NCBI RefSeq assembly: GCF_000247995.1
Contig: NZ_BAFE01000027.1
Location: forward strand, 124,001 to 188,000
Reading direction: 5' to 3'
From: Mobilicoccus pelagius NBRC 104925
GTDB taxonomy: Bacteria; Actinomycetota; Actinomycetes; Actinomycetales; Dermatophilaceae
Length of the DNA stretch: 64,000 nt
Shown: piece after piece, positions 7,931 through 17,626 of the stretch
How positions within the stretch are numbered: position 1 is the stretch's first letter
Layout of the letters: each line of letters starts with the position of its first letter
The notes under the pieces: model-generated
Told to the model about the DNA's origin: nothing
Seen by the model: the letters and a program-made list of their open reading frames with translations, nothing else
The model's database searches: none
Position numbers and translations under genes: made by a program

Positions 7931-9352
7931 ATGACGATGCGAACAGAGACAGACAGCATGGGTGCCCTCGAGGTGCCTGCCGACCGCTACTGGGGCGCGC
8001 AGACGCAGCGCAGCATCGGCAACTTCCCCATCGGACGCGACACGTTCGTGTGGGGCCGCTCGATGATCCGCGCGCTGGGGCACCTCAAGCTGGGTGCGGC
8101 CCGCGCCAACCGCGAGCTGGGTGAGCTCTCCGCCCTCGACGACACAGCGCTCGACGCGCTCGAGCAGGCCGCCCGCGAGGTCGTCGCAGGCGACCTGGAC
8201 GAGCACTTCCCGCTCGTCGTGTTCCAGACGGGTAGCGGCACGCAGTCCAACATGAACACCAACGAGGTCATCTCCAACCGCGCCATCGAGATCCTCGGCG
8301 GCGAGATGGGCTCCAAGAGCCCGGTCCACCCCAACGACCACGTCAACCGCGGCCAGAGCAGCAACGACACGTTCCCGACGGCCATGCACATCGCCGTCGT
8401 GCTCGACCTGCACGAGTACCTCTACGACAACGCGACCAAGCTGCGCGACACGCTCGACGCCAAGGCGAAGCAGTTCGCCGACGTCGTCAAGGTGGGTCGC
8501 ACGCACCTGCAGGACGCCACCCCCATCACGCTCGGCCAGGAGATCAGCGGCTGGGTCGCGCAGCTCGACTTCGCCCTCGCCGGTGTGCGTGAGGCCGAGA
8601 AGGGTGTGCTCGCCCTGGCCATCGGCGGCACCGCGGTCGGCACGGGCCTCAACGCGCACCCGGAGTTCGGTGAGCTCGCGGCGAAGAAGATCGCCGAGGA
8701 GACCGGCCACGAGTTCCACCAGGCCGACAACCTGTTCTCCTCGCTCGCGGCCCACGACGCGCTCGTCGCCCTGAGCGGCGCGCTGCGCGTGCTCGCGATG
8801 GCGTCGATGAAGATCGCCAACGACGTGCGCTGGCTGGCCTCCGGCCCCCGCAACGGCATCGGCGAGATCACGATCCCCGAGAACGAGCCGGGCAGCTCGA
8901 TCATGCCGGGCAAGGTCAACCCGACCCAGTGCGAGGCGCTGACGATGGTCGCGACGCGCGTCTTCGGCAACGACGCCACCGTCGGGTTCGCCGGCAGCCA
9001 GGGCAACTTCGAGCTCAACGTGTTCAAGCCGGTCATGGCGCACGCGGTCATGGAGTCGATCCGCCTGCTCGGCGACGCGTTCGGGGCGTTCACCGACCAC
9101 TGCGCCGTCGGCATCGAGCCCAACACGGAGCGCATCGAGGACAACCTGTCGCGCAACCTCATGCAGGTCACGGCCCTCAACCCGCACATCGGGTACGACA
9201 AGGCCGCGAAGATCGCGAAGAAGGCCCACAAGGAGGGCACGACCCTCAAGGAGGCCGCCCTCGCGCTCGAGTTCCTCACCGAGGACGAGTTCGACGCCTG
9301 GGTCGTGCCGATGGACATGACCCACCCGCGCACGGTCGACACGGAGGGCTGA
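7931..9352 (+). CDS. fumC: Class II fumarate hydratase
   Basis: 473 residues, full length. It interconverts fumarate and L-malate in the TCA cycle; class II enzymes are iron-free homotetramers. Visible landmarks are [12 protein letters not shown] (about 102-113), the SSND substrate loop (143-146), [11 protein letters not shown] with its conserved His near 192, and the superfamily signature [11 protein letters not shown] (321-331). The gene ends two codons before the next start, so fumC and the small Rho-N-like gene are probably one transcript. Confidence 0.98.
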   Translation: MTMRTETDSMGALEVPADRYWGAQTQRSIGNFPIGRDTFVWGRSMIRALGHLKLGAARANRELGELSALDDTALDALEQAAREVVAGDLDEHFPLVVFQTGSGTQSNMNTNEVISNRAIEILGGEMGSKSPVHPNDHVNRGQSSNDTFPTAMHIAVVLDLHEYLYDNATKLRDTLDAKAKQFADVVKVGRTHLQDATPITLGQEISGWVAQLDFALAGVREAEKGVLALAIGGTAVGTGLNAHPEFGELAAKKIAEETGHEFHQADNLFSSLAAHDALVALSGALRVLAMASMKIANDVRWLASGPRNGIGEITIPENEPGSSIMPGKVNPTQCEALTMVATRVFGNDATVGFAGSQGNFELNVFKPVMAHAVMESIRLLGDAFGAFTDHCAVGIEPNTERIEDNLSRNLMQVTALNPHIGYDKAAKIAKKAHKEGTTLKEAALALEFLTEDEFDAWVVPMDMTHPRTVDTEG

Positions 9353-9355
9353 GAC

Positions 9356-9610
9356 GTGGCCGATCCCATCAAGGATCCGGAGCTGTACGAGAAGCTCCGC
9401 GAGGAGGGCAACTCCAAGAGCAAGTCCGCGGCCATCGCGAACGCGGCCGCGAACACCTCCCGCGAGCACGTCGGCCGCAAGGGCGGCAAGGCAGGCTCCT
9501 ACGAGGACTGGACCGTCGAAGAACTGCGCGATCGCGCGCGGGAACTCGACGTCGAGGGCCGGTCGACGATGACGAAGGACGAACTCGTCGAGGCGCTCCG
9601 GAACACCTGA
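9356..9610 (+). CDS. Small Rho-N/SAP-like domain protein (DUF7218 type)
   Basis: 84 residues from GTG 9356, three bases after the fumC stop. The N-terminal half is polar (DPELYEKLREEGNSKSKSAA). The C-terminal half (YEDWTVEELRDRARELDVEG, ending KDELVEALRN) is the helix-extended-helix fold of Rho termination factor N-terminal domains, which bind nucleic acid. Similar small proteins are widespread in actinomycetes; their function is not established. Confidence 0.85.
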   Translation: MADPIKDPELYEKLREEGNSKSKSAAIANAAANTSREHVGRKGGKAGSYEDWTVEELRDRARELDVEGRSTMTKDELVEALRNT

Positions 9611-9634
9611 CCGGGCGCCGGGCGAGGACGACCG

Positions 9635-9667
9635 CGGAGGCGGGGCGCGTGATGCGTCCCGCCTCCG
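9635..9667. terminator. Bidirectional terminator between the Rho-N-like gene and the TerC gene
   Basis: CGGAGGCGGGGCGC (9635-9648) pairs with GCGTCCCGCCTCCG (9654-9667) with one G-U pair and a five-base loop. It lies between two convergent genes. Confidence 0.75.
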
Positions 9668-9701
9668 TGCGTCTCGTGGTGCCCACCCCGCCGGGCCGAC
9701 G

Positions 9702-10778
9702 TCAGGGGCGCGTGGCGTCGACGGTGGCGCGGGAGTCCGCCTCGACCGTATCGGTCCTCGCCGTCCGCACACGGCGGTCGGCGACGAGGCTCGTCACCGT
9801 CGTCACGGCGAGGGCGCCGACGATGACGCCGAGCGAGGCGAGCGTCGGCACGGTCGGCACCTCCGGCCACACGCCGTGCGCCCAGTGGAGGACGAGCTTG
9901 ACGGCGATGAACGCGAGGATCACGGCGAGGCCGTACCCGAGGTGCCGGAGCCGCCCGAGCGCGCCCTCGAGCACGAAGTAGAGCGCGCGGAGGCCGAGGA
10001 GCGCGAACGCGTTCGTGACGAACACGAGGTAGGGGTCGCCGGTGATGCCGTAGACGGCGGGGACCGAGTCGACGGCGAAGACGACATCGGTGCCGAGGAT
10101 GGCGATCGCGACGAGCCCCAGGGGGGTGAGGGCGCGGCGTCCGGCGTCACGGACGGTGAGGCGAGCCCCGCGGTAGTCGTCGGTGACGGGCACGAACCGG
10201 CGCGTGAGGCGGACGATCGGGAGCTGGTCGACGTCGACGGAGTGACCGCCCTGGTGCGCGTCCCGCAACACGCCCCACGCGGTGACGAGGAGGATCACGC
10301 CGAAGAGGAGGAACATCCACGAGAAGCGTGCGATGAGGGCGGCGCCGACGGCGATGAAGACGGCGCGGAGCACCAGCGCCCCGATGATCCCGATGAGGAG
10401 CACCCGCTGCTGCAGCACCCGCGGCACGGCGAAGGCCGAGAGGACGAGGATGAAGACGAAGAGGTTGTCGACCGAGAGCGACTTCTCGACGAGGTAGCCG
10501 GTGAGGTACTCGAGCCCGGTCTCACCGCCGTGGGCCCGCCACAGCCAGGCGCCGAAGAGCAGGGGGAGGGCGAGGTAGAAGACCGACCAGCCGACGGCCT
10601 CCCTCATCGTCACCTCGTGGGGGCGGCGGGTGAGGGCGACGTCGAAGGCGACGAGGCCGAGGATGCCCGCGAGGGTGATCGCCCAGAGGGTGGGGTCGGC
10701 GATGGTGGTGACGCCGGTGGTCGGCGGCGCCGCGGAGGACAGGGGCGCGGCGGGCAGGGTGGACGGAAGGGGGGTCAT
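9702..10778 (-). CDS. TerC family membrane protein (probable Mn2+ exporter)
   Basis: 358 residues starting at ATG 10778. It has nine or so hydrophobic helices and the TerC hallmarks EKSLSVDNLFVFILVLSAF (about residues 93-111) and a second acidic membrane motif GTDVVFAVDSVPAVYGIT (about 230-247). TerC/Alx proteins are linked to manganese export and metal loading of exported proteins. The mRNA leader contains a yybP-ykoY Mn2+ riboswitch, which strongly supports manganese as the physiological cue. The ribosome binding site GAGG sits inside a switchable hairpin. Confidence 0.92.
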   Translation of the reverse strand: MTPLPSTLPAAPLSSAAPPTTGVTTIADPTLWAITLAGILGLVAFDVALTRRPHEVTMREAVGWSVFYLALPLLFGAWLWRAHGGETGLEYLTGYLVEKSLSVDNLFVFILVLSAFAVPRVLQQRVLLIGIIGALVLRAVFIAVGAALIARFSWMFLLFGVILLVTAWGVLRDAHQGGHSVDVDQLPIVRLTRRFVPVTDDYRGARLTVRDAGRRALTPLGLVAIAILGTDVVFAVDSVPAVYGITGDPYLVFVTNAFALLGLRALYFVLEGALGRLRHLGYGLAVILAFIAVKLVLHWAHGVWPEVPTVPTLASLGVIVGALAVTTVTSLVADRRVRTARTDTVEADSRATVDATRP

Positions 10779-10783
10779 GCACT

Positions 10784-10903
10784 CCTCGCATCGTGGTCGA
10801 CGGTGCGAGGTCTCCTCCACCCGGATCGGGCGTGCGCCGAACGGGACGTGTGGTCCCGCGCAATGACCGGCGGCAGCTTGACGGAGTACTCCCCTCGGGA
10901 GTT
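10784..10903 (-). promoter_or_regulatory. yybP-ykoY manganese riboswitch with anti-SD hairpin
   Basis: Read on the minus strand, the leader shows GAGGGGAGTACTCC (ending near 10883), CCGCCGGTCATTGCG (about 10873-10859) and GGAGGAGACCTCGCA (10818-10804), matching the conserved GGGGAGUA, GUCA and GGAGACC elements of this Mn2+ class. P1 can form between CGAGG (10897-10893) and CCUCG (10810-10806). The same strand, CCUCGCA (10810-10804), can instead pair with UGCGAGG (10790-10784), which contains the ribosome binding site. Mn2+ binding would stabilise P1 and free the site, giving an ON switch at translation. The motifs are seen; the mechanism is inferred from the family. Confidence 0.85.
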
Positions 10904-10906
10904 CTC

Positions 10907-10912
10907 AGCCTA
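10907..10912 (-). promoter_or_regulatory. -10 box of the TerC gene
   Basis: TAGGCT on the minus strand places the transcription start near 10900, at the first bases of the riboswitch. Confidence 0.45.
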
Positions 10913-10945
10913 GAAGAGCGGTGGGGGACGCGTCAACCACCGACG

Positions 10946-12695
<1,750 letters not shown>

Positions 12696-12723
12696 GGGTC
12701 GACCGGCCGACGGGAGCGCAGGA

Positions 12724-13497
12724 TCAGCGTCCGGGCCGGCCGGCCTTCTGCGTCGCGATCCACGCCGCGCCGATGATCCCCGCGTCGTTGCGCAGGGTGG
12801 CGGGGACGATGGGCGTACGGATGTCGAGGAGCGGCAGGTACTTGTCGGACTTCTTGGAGATACCGCCGCCGATGACGATCAGGTCGGGCCAGAAGAGGTT
12901 CTCGACGTGGCGGAAGTACCGCTGGAGTCGCTTGGCCCACTTCTCCCACGAGAGGTCGTCGGCCTCGCGGGCGCCGTTGGAGGCGCGCTTCTCCGCGTCG
13001 TGGCCGTCGATCTCGAGGTGGCCGAGCTCGGTGTTGGGCACGAGGATGCCGTCGACGAAGAGGGCGGACCCGATGCCGGTGCCGAGCGTGACGACGAGGA
13101 CGGTGCCCTGGGCTCCGCGACCGGAGCCGTACTGCATCTCGCCGACACCCGCGGCGTCGGCGTCGTTGAGGAGGTGGACGGGGCGGCCGAGCGCCTCGGT
13201 GAGCATCGCGCCGGCGTCGGCGCCGATCCATCCCTTGTCGATGTTGGCGGCGGTGTGGACGACGCCACCGGAGGTCACGGCGGGGACCGTGACGCCGACG
13301 GGGCCGTCGCCGCACTGCGACTCGAACTCGCCCGCGATCTCCTTGACGATCTTGATGACCGCCTTGGGGGTGGACGCGCCCGGCGTCTCGATGCGGATCC
13401 GGTCGGCCGCGAAGGAGCCGGTCTCGAGATCCACCGGGGCTCCCTTGATGCCGCTGCCGCCGATGTCGATACCGAGCGGGAGGGGGCTGCGGGTCAT
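12724..13497 (-). CDS. ppgK: Polyphosphate glucokinase
   Basis: 257 residues from ATG 13497, preceded by GAGGAG. It phosphorylates glucose to glucose 6-phosphate using polyphosphate (and usually ATP), feeding glycolysis. It is a ROK-related ASKHA kinase: phosphate-binding loop [12 protein letters not shown] (8-19), [15 protein letters not shown] with the catalytic Asp, the second phosphate motif [13 protein letters not shown], and the PpgK-typical [17 protein letters not shown]. The GuaB1 remnant follows 29 bases after its stop and the methionine aminopeptidase gene lies upstream on the same strand. Confidence 0.96.
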   Translation of the reverse strand: MTRSPLPLGIDIGGSGIKGAPVDLETGSFAADRIRIETPGASTPKAVIKIVKEIAGEFESQCGDGPVGVTVPAVTSGGVVHTAANIDKGWIGADAGAMLTEALGRPVHLLNDADAAGVGEMQYGSGRGAQGTVLVVTLGTGIGSALFVDGILVPNTELGHLEIDGHDAEKRASNGAREADDLSWEKWAKRLQRYFRHVENLFWPDLIVIGGGISKKSDKYLPLLDIRTPIVPATLRNDAGIIGAAWIATQKAGRPGR

Positions 13498-13678
13498 AGG
13501 TCGTGACTCCTCGATCGTGGACGTGAGGCGAACAGGATAGGTCGGCAAGGTGACGAGACGTGCCGTCGTCGTCGTCAAGCGGTCCGGCGCGCTCGGCATC
13601 GAGCCGCGCGGGCGCGAGAGTTGCTCTGCCCGAACGGGTTCCATCGGCTTCGTCCGGAGACGTGATGCCGACCACGCG

Positions 13679-13697
13679 GACCCCCCGGAGGGGGTGT
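13679..13697 (-). terminator. Hairpin after map
   Basis: ACCCCC and GGGGGT surround a short CGGA loop, 67 bases past the map stop on the minus strand. The stem is short and has no T tract. Confidence 0.35.
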
Positions 13698-13764
13698 CGA
13701 TCCCCGAGCGCCGGTCCTCGACGGGCGGCCCGGTCGTGTCCGGTGCGTACGGAGGTGGCGGCCG

Positions 13765-14625
13765 TCAGTCGACGAGCGTGAGGACCTCCGCGCCACGCTC
13801 GGTGACGAGGAGGGTGTGCTCGAACTGGGCCGAACGACGACCGTCGGCGGTGAGCGCCGTCCAGCCGTCGTCCCACTCGGTCGTCTCGGGCGTGCCGAGG
13901 TTGAGCATCGGCTCGATCGTGAACGTCATGCCGGGCTCGATGATCGTGTCGTACCCGGGCGCGGCGTCGTGGTGGGGGATGACGAGCCCGGTGTGGAACG
14001 CGGTGCCGATGCCGTGGCCGGTGTAGTCGCGGACGACGCCGTAGCCGAACCGCTTGGCGTAGCTCTCGATGACGCGGCCGATGACGTTGATCTGACGGCC
14101 CGGCATGACGGCCTTGATGCCACGGCGCAGGGCCTCCTGCGTGCGTTCGACGAGGAGGTGGGACTCCTCGTCGACGTCACCGACGAGGAACGTCGCGTTC
14201 GTGTCGCCGTGGACACCCCCGATGTAGGCGGTGACGTCGATGTTGACGATGTCGCCGTCGGCGAGGGGACGGTCGTCGGGGATGCCGTGGCAGACGACCT
14301 CGTTGACGCTCGTGCAGCACGACTTGGGGTAGTGCCGATAACCGAGGGGAGAGGGGTAGGCGCCCTCGCCGATCATCGACTCGTGGGCGATGCGGTCGAG
14401 CTCGTCGGTGGTGACGCCCGGCGCGACGGCCGCTCCGGCGGCCCCTAGGGCCCGTGCGGCGACCTTGCTCGCGTGCCGCATCGCCTCGATCGTGGCGGCG
14501 TCCTTGACCTCACCGTCCGTGTACGGCGCGGGCGCGTCCCGGTCGACGTACTCGGGGCGGGGGATGGAGGCGGGGACGGGGCGGCGTGGGCCGACACGGC
14601 CGGGGGTGATGGCGGGGCTGGGCAT
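13765..14625 (-). CDS. map: Type I methionine aminopeptidase
   Basis: 286 residues from ATG 14625. It removes initiator Met from nascent proteins. Landmarks are [20 protein letters not shown], the metal Asp residues in [14 protein letters not shown], the GHGIGTAFH histidine motif, [10 protein letters not shown] with its Glu, and [16 protein letters not shown] with the last metal Glu. The N-terminal extension (about 40 residues, Pro/Arg-rich) is typical of the actinomycete MapB-like form. On the minus strand a TACAGT -10 box lies seven bases upstream of the ATG, suggesting a near-leaderless mRNA. A second TACAGT faces the other way for the small SPOR-like gene. Confidence 0.97.
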   Translation of the reverse strand: MPSPAITPGRVGPRRPVPASIPRPEYVDRDAPAPYTDGEVKDAATIEAMRHASKVAARALGAAGAAVAPGVTTDELDRIAHESMIGEGAYPSPLGYRHYPKSCCTSVNEVVCHGIPDDRPLADGDIVNIDVTAYIGGVHGDTNATFLVGDVDEESHLLVERTQEALRRGIKAVMPGRQINVIGRVIESYAKRFGYGVVRDYTGHGIGTAFHTGLVIPHHDAAPGYDTIIEPGMTFTIEPMLNLGTPETTEWDDGWTALTADGRRSAQFEHTLLVTERGAEVLTLVD

Positions 14626-14688
14626 GGGCTCCACTGTAGGCGGACCCTCCGACACGGTGTTCGCCCTGTTCCCGCGCCCCTCGCGGCC

Positions 14689-14694
14689 TACAGT
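14689..14694 (+). promoter_or_regulatory. -10 box for the SPOR-like gene, opposite the map promoter
   Basis: TACAGT on plus (14689-14694) and TACAGT on minus (14638-14633) form a divergent promoter pair. The plus transcript would have a leader of about 31 bases containing a GAGAGG ribosome binding site. Confidence 0.4.
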
Positions 14695-14731
14695 GGCGGG
14701 ACGAGTTCGCATCACGAGAGGCGGGATCCCC

Positions 14732-14929
14732 ATGTCGTTCTGGTTCAACATCAAGACGCATCAGGTGGAGGACGACGAGCACACCTCCCCGAAGGAGAAC
14801 CTCCTCGGCCCCTACCCCACGCGGGAGGCGGCGCAGAACGCCCTGCAGAGCACGGCCGATCGTACCGCGGCGTGGGAGGAGGAGGAGCGTCTCGAGCGCG
14901 AGGCGAAGGAGAAGGAGAAGGAGTTCTGA
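14732..14929 (+). CDS. Small SPOR-like domain protein
   Basis: 65 residues. [17 protein letters not shown] is followed by [16 protein letters not shown] and a highly charged tail ([17 protein letters not shown]). The WFN..T..VE...LGPY.T..EA pattern is shared by short actinomycete SPOR-like proteins usually encoded next to map. The function is unknown; true SPOR domains bind denuded peptidoglycan, but this copy lacks a signal peptide and is probably cytoplasmic. Confidence 0.8.
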   Translation: MSFWFNIKTHQVEDDEHTSPKENLLGPYPTREAAQNALQSTADRTAAWEEEERLEREAKEKEKEF

Positions 14930-15075
14930 CCCGGCGCCGCGGCGACGCGGCGAGCGAGCCGGTCGAGGTGACCGGACTCGGTGCGGCCGGTGAGGACGCC
15001 CACACCGGCAGAACGTGCGAGACGGCCGACGGGCCTGCCCCCATCGTGGGGCAGGCCCGTCTCGCGTCGGAGGGG

Positions 15076-15483
15076 TCAGCGTTGGACGAGGCGGTCGAGC
15101 GCCGTCTCCCAGCGTCGGGTGAGGGCCTCGCGGTCGGCGGAGGCGTCGAGATGCTCGTGGCGGAGGGTGAGCAGGCTGCCGTCACCCTCGTTCTTCATCC
15201 GGAGGTCGACGAGGGTGGCGGGCGCGTCGTCGTCGGCGTGCCAGGAGACGCGGATCTGCTCCTCGGGGTGGTAGCTGCGGGTGACGCCGTACGTACCATC
15301 GGCGGCACGCCAGGGGTCGCCCTTCCCACCGAGCATCGCGCCCTCGCCGAGGAGGGCCTCGATGCCCTCCCTCTTCGTGAGCCGTGCCCAGACCTCACCC
15401 ACCGGGTGGGCGACCTGCCGGACGACCTCGACCGCGTCGTCGCCTGCGGGCGTCGCCGCCTCCGTGTCGTGCTGAAGAGACAT
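15076..15483 (-). CDS. SRPBCC (START/AHSA1-like) domain protein
   Basis: 135 residues from ATG 15483 with a GAGGAGG ribosome binding site. The helix-grip pattern is visible: VEVVRQVAHPVGEVWARLT (first strand and helix), GTYGVTRSYHPEEQIRVSW (mid strands) and a closing helix WETALDRLVQ. Such domains bind hydrophobic ligands or act as activators of heat-shock ATPases; no substrate can be named. It is a single gene, divergent from the membrane protein at 15726. Confidence 0.8.
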   Translation of the reverse strand: MSLQHDTEAATPAGDDAVEVVRQVAHPVGEVWARLTKREGIEALLGEGAMLGGKGDPWRAADGTYGVTRSYHPEEQIRVSWHADDDAPATLVDLRMKNEGDGSLLTLRHEHLDASADREALTRRWETALDRLVQR

Positions 15484-15725
15484 GGGACCTCCTCGTTGAC
15501 GTCCCGTCGAGGCCATCCCTCGACGGGGACTTGCTCGTCCCCCCACGAGACCATCCCGGGGGGTCCCCAGTCCATGACCTTGGGCCCGCTTTTCCGCAGG
15601 AGGCTGCGATTCCCGGCGCTCCGACGCCCTGCCGTGTCCGTCGGCGACGCCGGGAGGGTGTCGGCCGGCGTCGGCCGGAGCGGGAGCCGGTCCGCCTACG
15701 ATGTGCGGGCCGAGGAGGTGGTGGG

Positions 15726-16271
15726 ATGAGTCCCGTGCCGGCCCAGATCGCGCGGCCGTGGGGCGAGGTCGCGCTTCGCGCGCTCGCGGTCGTCGTCGTG
15801 TCGACGCTGGCGTCGGCGGGGGTCGCCGTCCTCGCGTTCGGTGAGGTGGGGGACCTGTCGGGCCGGGGGCTCGACCTCCTCGCCCTCCTCGCCTTCGTCC
15901 TCCTCGTCGTCGCGGGCACGACCGCCGTCCACCACCGCACCCGGCGCGGCGCGGTGTGGCGGGGGCGCGCCGCACGGTGGTGGTTCGCCGGGCTCGTCTC
16001 CCTCATGACGGTCTTCGCCGTGGCGGTCGTCGCCGTGGTCACCGCGTTCCTCGTCCCTGCCGGCCCCAAGGATCCCGGGGCGGGCACCTCGACGCTCGAC
16101 GTCGCGTTCCTCGTGGGGCTCTTCCTCCTCGCGTTCACCGGCCTGCCCGCGTGGACGTTCTTCATGGGTGCGGCGGTCGGCCCGCCCGCCCCGGCCGAGC
16201 CGGGTGGGCCGGACGAGCCGCGATCCGCACGTCGTTCCCAGGACCCGGGCTCGCCGACCCGCCGCGGGTGA
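15726..16271 (+). CDS. Small integral membrane protein of unknown function
   Basis: 181 residues from ATG 15726 with a GAGGAGG ribosome binding site. Four hydrophobic helices are visible (about 16-38, 46-64, 84-109 and 123-145), separated by a basic loop (HHRTRRGAVWRGRAARWW), with a Pro/Arg-rich tail. The stop overlaps a possible ATG of glnA2 at 16271, so it is probably the first gene of the glnA2-glnE operon. I recognise no family. Confidence 0.7.
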   Translation: MSPVPAQIARPWGEVALRALAVVVVSTLASAGVAVLAFGEVGDLSGRGLDLLALLAFVLLVVAGTTAVHHRTRRGAVWRGRAARWWFAGLVSLMTVFAVAVVAVVTAFLVPAGPKDPGAGTSTLDVAFLVGLFLLAFTGLPAWTFFMGAAVGPPAPAEPGGPDEPRSARRSQDPGSPTRRG

Positions 16272-16288
16272 TGAGGCAGGATTGCCCC

Positions 16289-17626
16289 ATGGACCGGCAA
16301 CAGGAATACGTGCTGAGGGCGATCGAGGAACGTGACATCCGGTTCATCCGGGTCTGGTTCACCGACGTCGTCGGCACGCTCAAGTCCGTGGCGGTGGCCC
16401 CCGCCGAGCTCGAGAGCGCGTTCGAGGAGGGGCTCGGCTTCGATGGGTCGGCGATCGAGGGCTTCTCGCGCATCACCGAGTCGGACATGCTCGTCAAGCC
16501 CGACCCGGCGACTTTCCAGGTGCTGCCGTGGCGCGGCCAACCTCCCGTCACGGCACGGATGTTCGCCGACATCCACACCCCCGACGGTTCCCCGAGCCCG
16601 GGCGACCCGCGTCAGGTGCTGCGACGGGCGCTCGACAAGGCCGCCGACATGGGGTTCACGTTCTACACCCACCCCGAGATCGAGTTCTTCCTGTTCGAGC
16701 CCCCGATCGTGCCGGGGGAGGCGCCGCGACCCATCGACCAGGCGGGCTACTTCGACCACGTCGCCGACAGTCGCGGCCAGGATTTCCGCCGCGAGGCCAT
16801 CGGGGTCCTCGAATCCATGGGCATCTCCGTCGAGTTCAGCCACCACGAGGGTGCGCCCGGCCAGAACGAGATCGACCTCCGCTACGCGGACGCCCTGTCG
16901 ACGGCGGACAACATCATGACCTTCCGCACCGTAGTCAAGGAGCTCGCCGCCCAGGCCGGCTGCTACGCCTCCTTCATGCCCAAGCCCCTGTCGGGCCACC
17001 CGGGATCGGGCATGCACACCCACCTCTCCCTCTTCGAGGGAGAGAACAACGCCTTCTACGAGGCGGGCGCGCCCTATCAGCTCAGCCGTATCGGTCGCCA
17101 GTTCATCGCCGGTCTGCTCCGCCACGGCGCCGAGATCAGCGCGGTCACCAACCAGTGGGTCAACAGCTACAAGCGACTCTGGGGCGGCGGCGAGGCGCCG
17201 GCGCACATCTGCTGGGGCCACAACAACTCGAGCGCGATGGTGCGGGTGCCCCTCTACAAGCCGGGCAAGGAGAACAGCTGCCGCATCGAGGTGCGCACGC
17301 TCGACCCCGCCTGTAACCCCTACCTCGCGTTCGCCGTCCTCCTCACCGCGGGGCTCGCGGGCATCGAGAACTCCTATGAGCTGCCCGACGAGGCCGAGGA
17401 CGACGTGTGGCGTCTCACCGACGCCGAACGGCACGCCCTGGGGATCCTCCCCTTGCCCTCCTCGCTCGACGAGGCCATCGGGGCGATGTCGCGGTCCGAA
17501 CTCGTCGCCGACGCGCTCGGCGAGCACGTCTTCGACGTGTTCCTCCGCAACAAGCGCCGCGAGTGGACCGACTATCGCGCCCAGGTCACGCCGTTCGAGC
17601 TCGAGCGGCTCCTCCCGCTCCTCTGA
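16289..17626 (+). CDS. glnA2: GlnA2-type glutamine synthetase
   Basis: 445 residues from ATG 16289 (MDRQQEYVLRAIEERDIRF), the usual start of the group; an in-frame ATG at 16271 is possible. Catalytic landmarks of GS-I are present: FDGSAIEGF, EIEFFLFEP, NEIDLRYADAL, GSGMHTHLSLF, the RIEVRT segment and ACNPYLAFA. The region where GlnA carries the adenylylated Tyr reads ENSYELPDEAEDDVW, without the usual NLY.LP site, so control by GlnE is unlikely for this copy. In Mycobacterium the gene sits beside glnE as here; in Streptomyces GlnA2 is a gamma-glutamylpolyamine synthetase, so polyamines may be the true substrate. Confidence 0.95.
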   Translation: MDRQQEYVLRAIEERDIRFIRVWFTDVVGTLKSVAVAPAELESAFEEGLGFDGSAIEGFSRITESDMLVKPDPATFQVLPWRGQPPVTARMFADIHTPDGSPSPGDPRQVLRRALDKAADMGFTFYTHPEIEFFLFEPPIVPGEAPRPIDQAGYFDHVADSRGQDFRREAIGVLESMGISVEFSHHEGAPGQNEIDLRYADALSTADNIMTFRTVVKELAAQAGCYASFMPKPLSGHPGSGMHTHLSLFEGENNAFYEAGAPYQLSRIGRQFIAGLLRHGAEISAVTNQWVNSYKRLWGGGEAPAHICWGHNNSSAMVRVPLYKPGKENSCRIEVRTLDPACNPYLAFAVLLTAGLAGIENSYELPDEAEDDVWRLTDAERHALGILPLPSSLDEAIGAMSRSELVADALGEHVFDVFLRNKRREWTDYRAQVTPFELERLLPLL

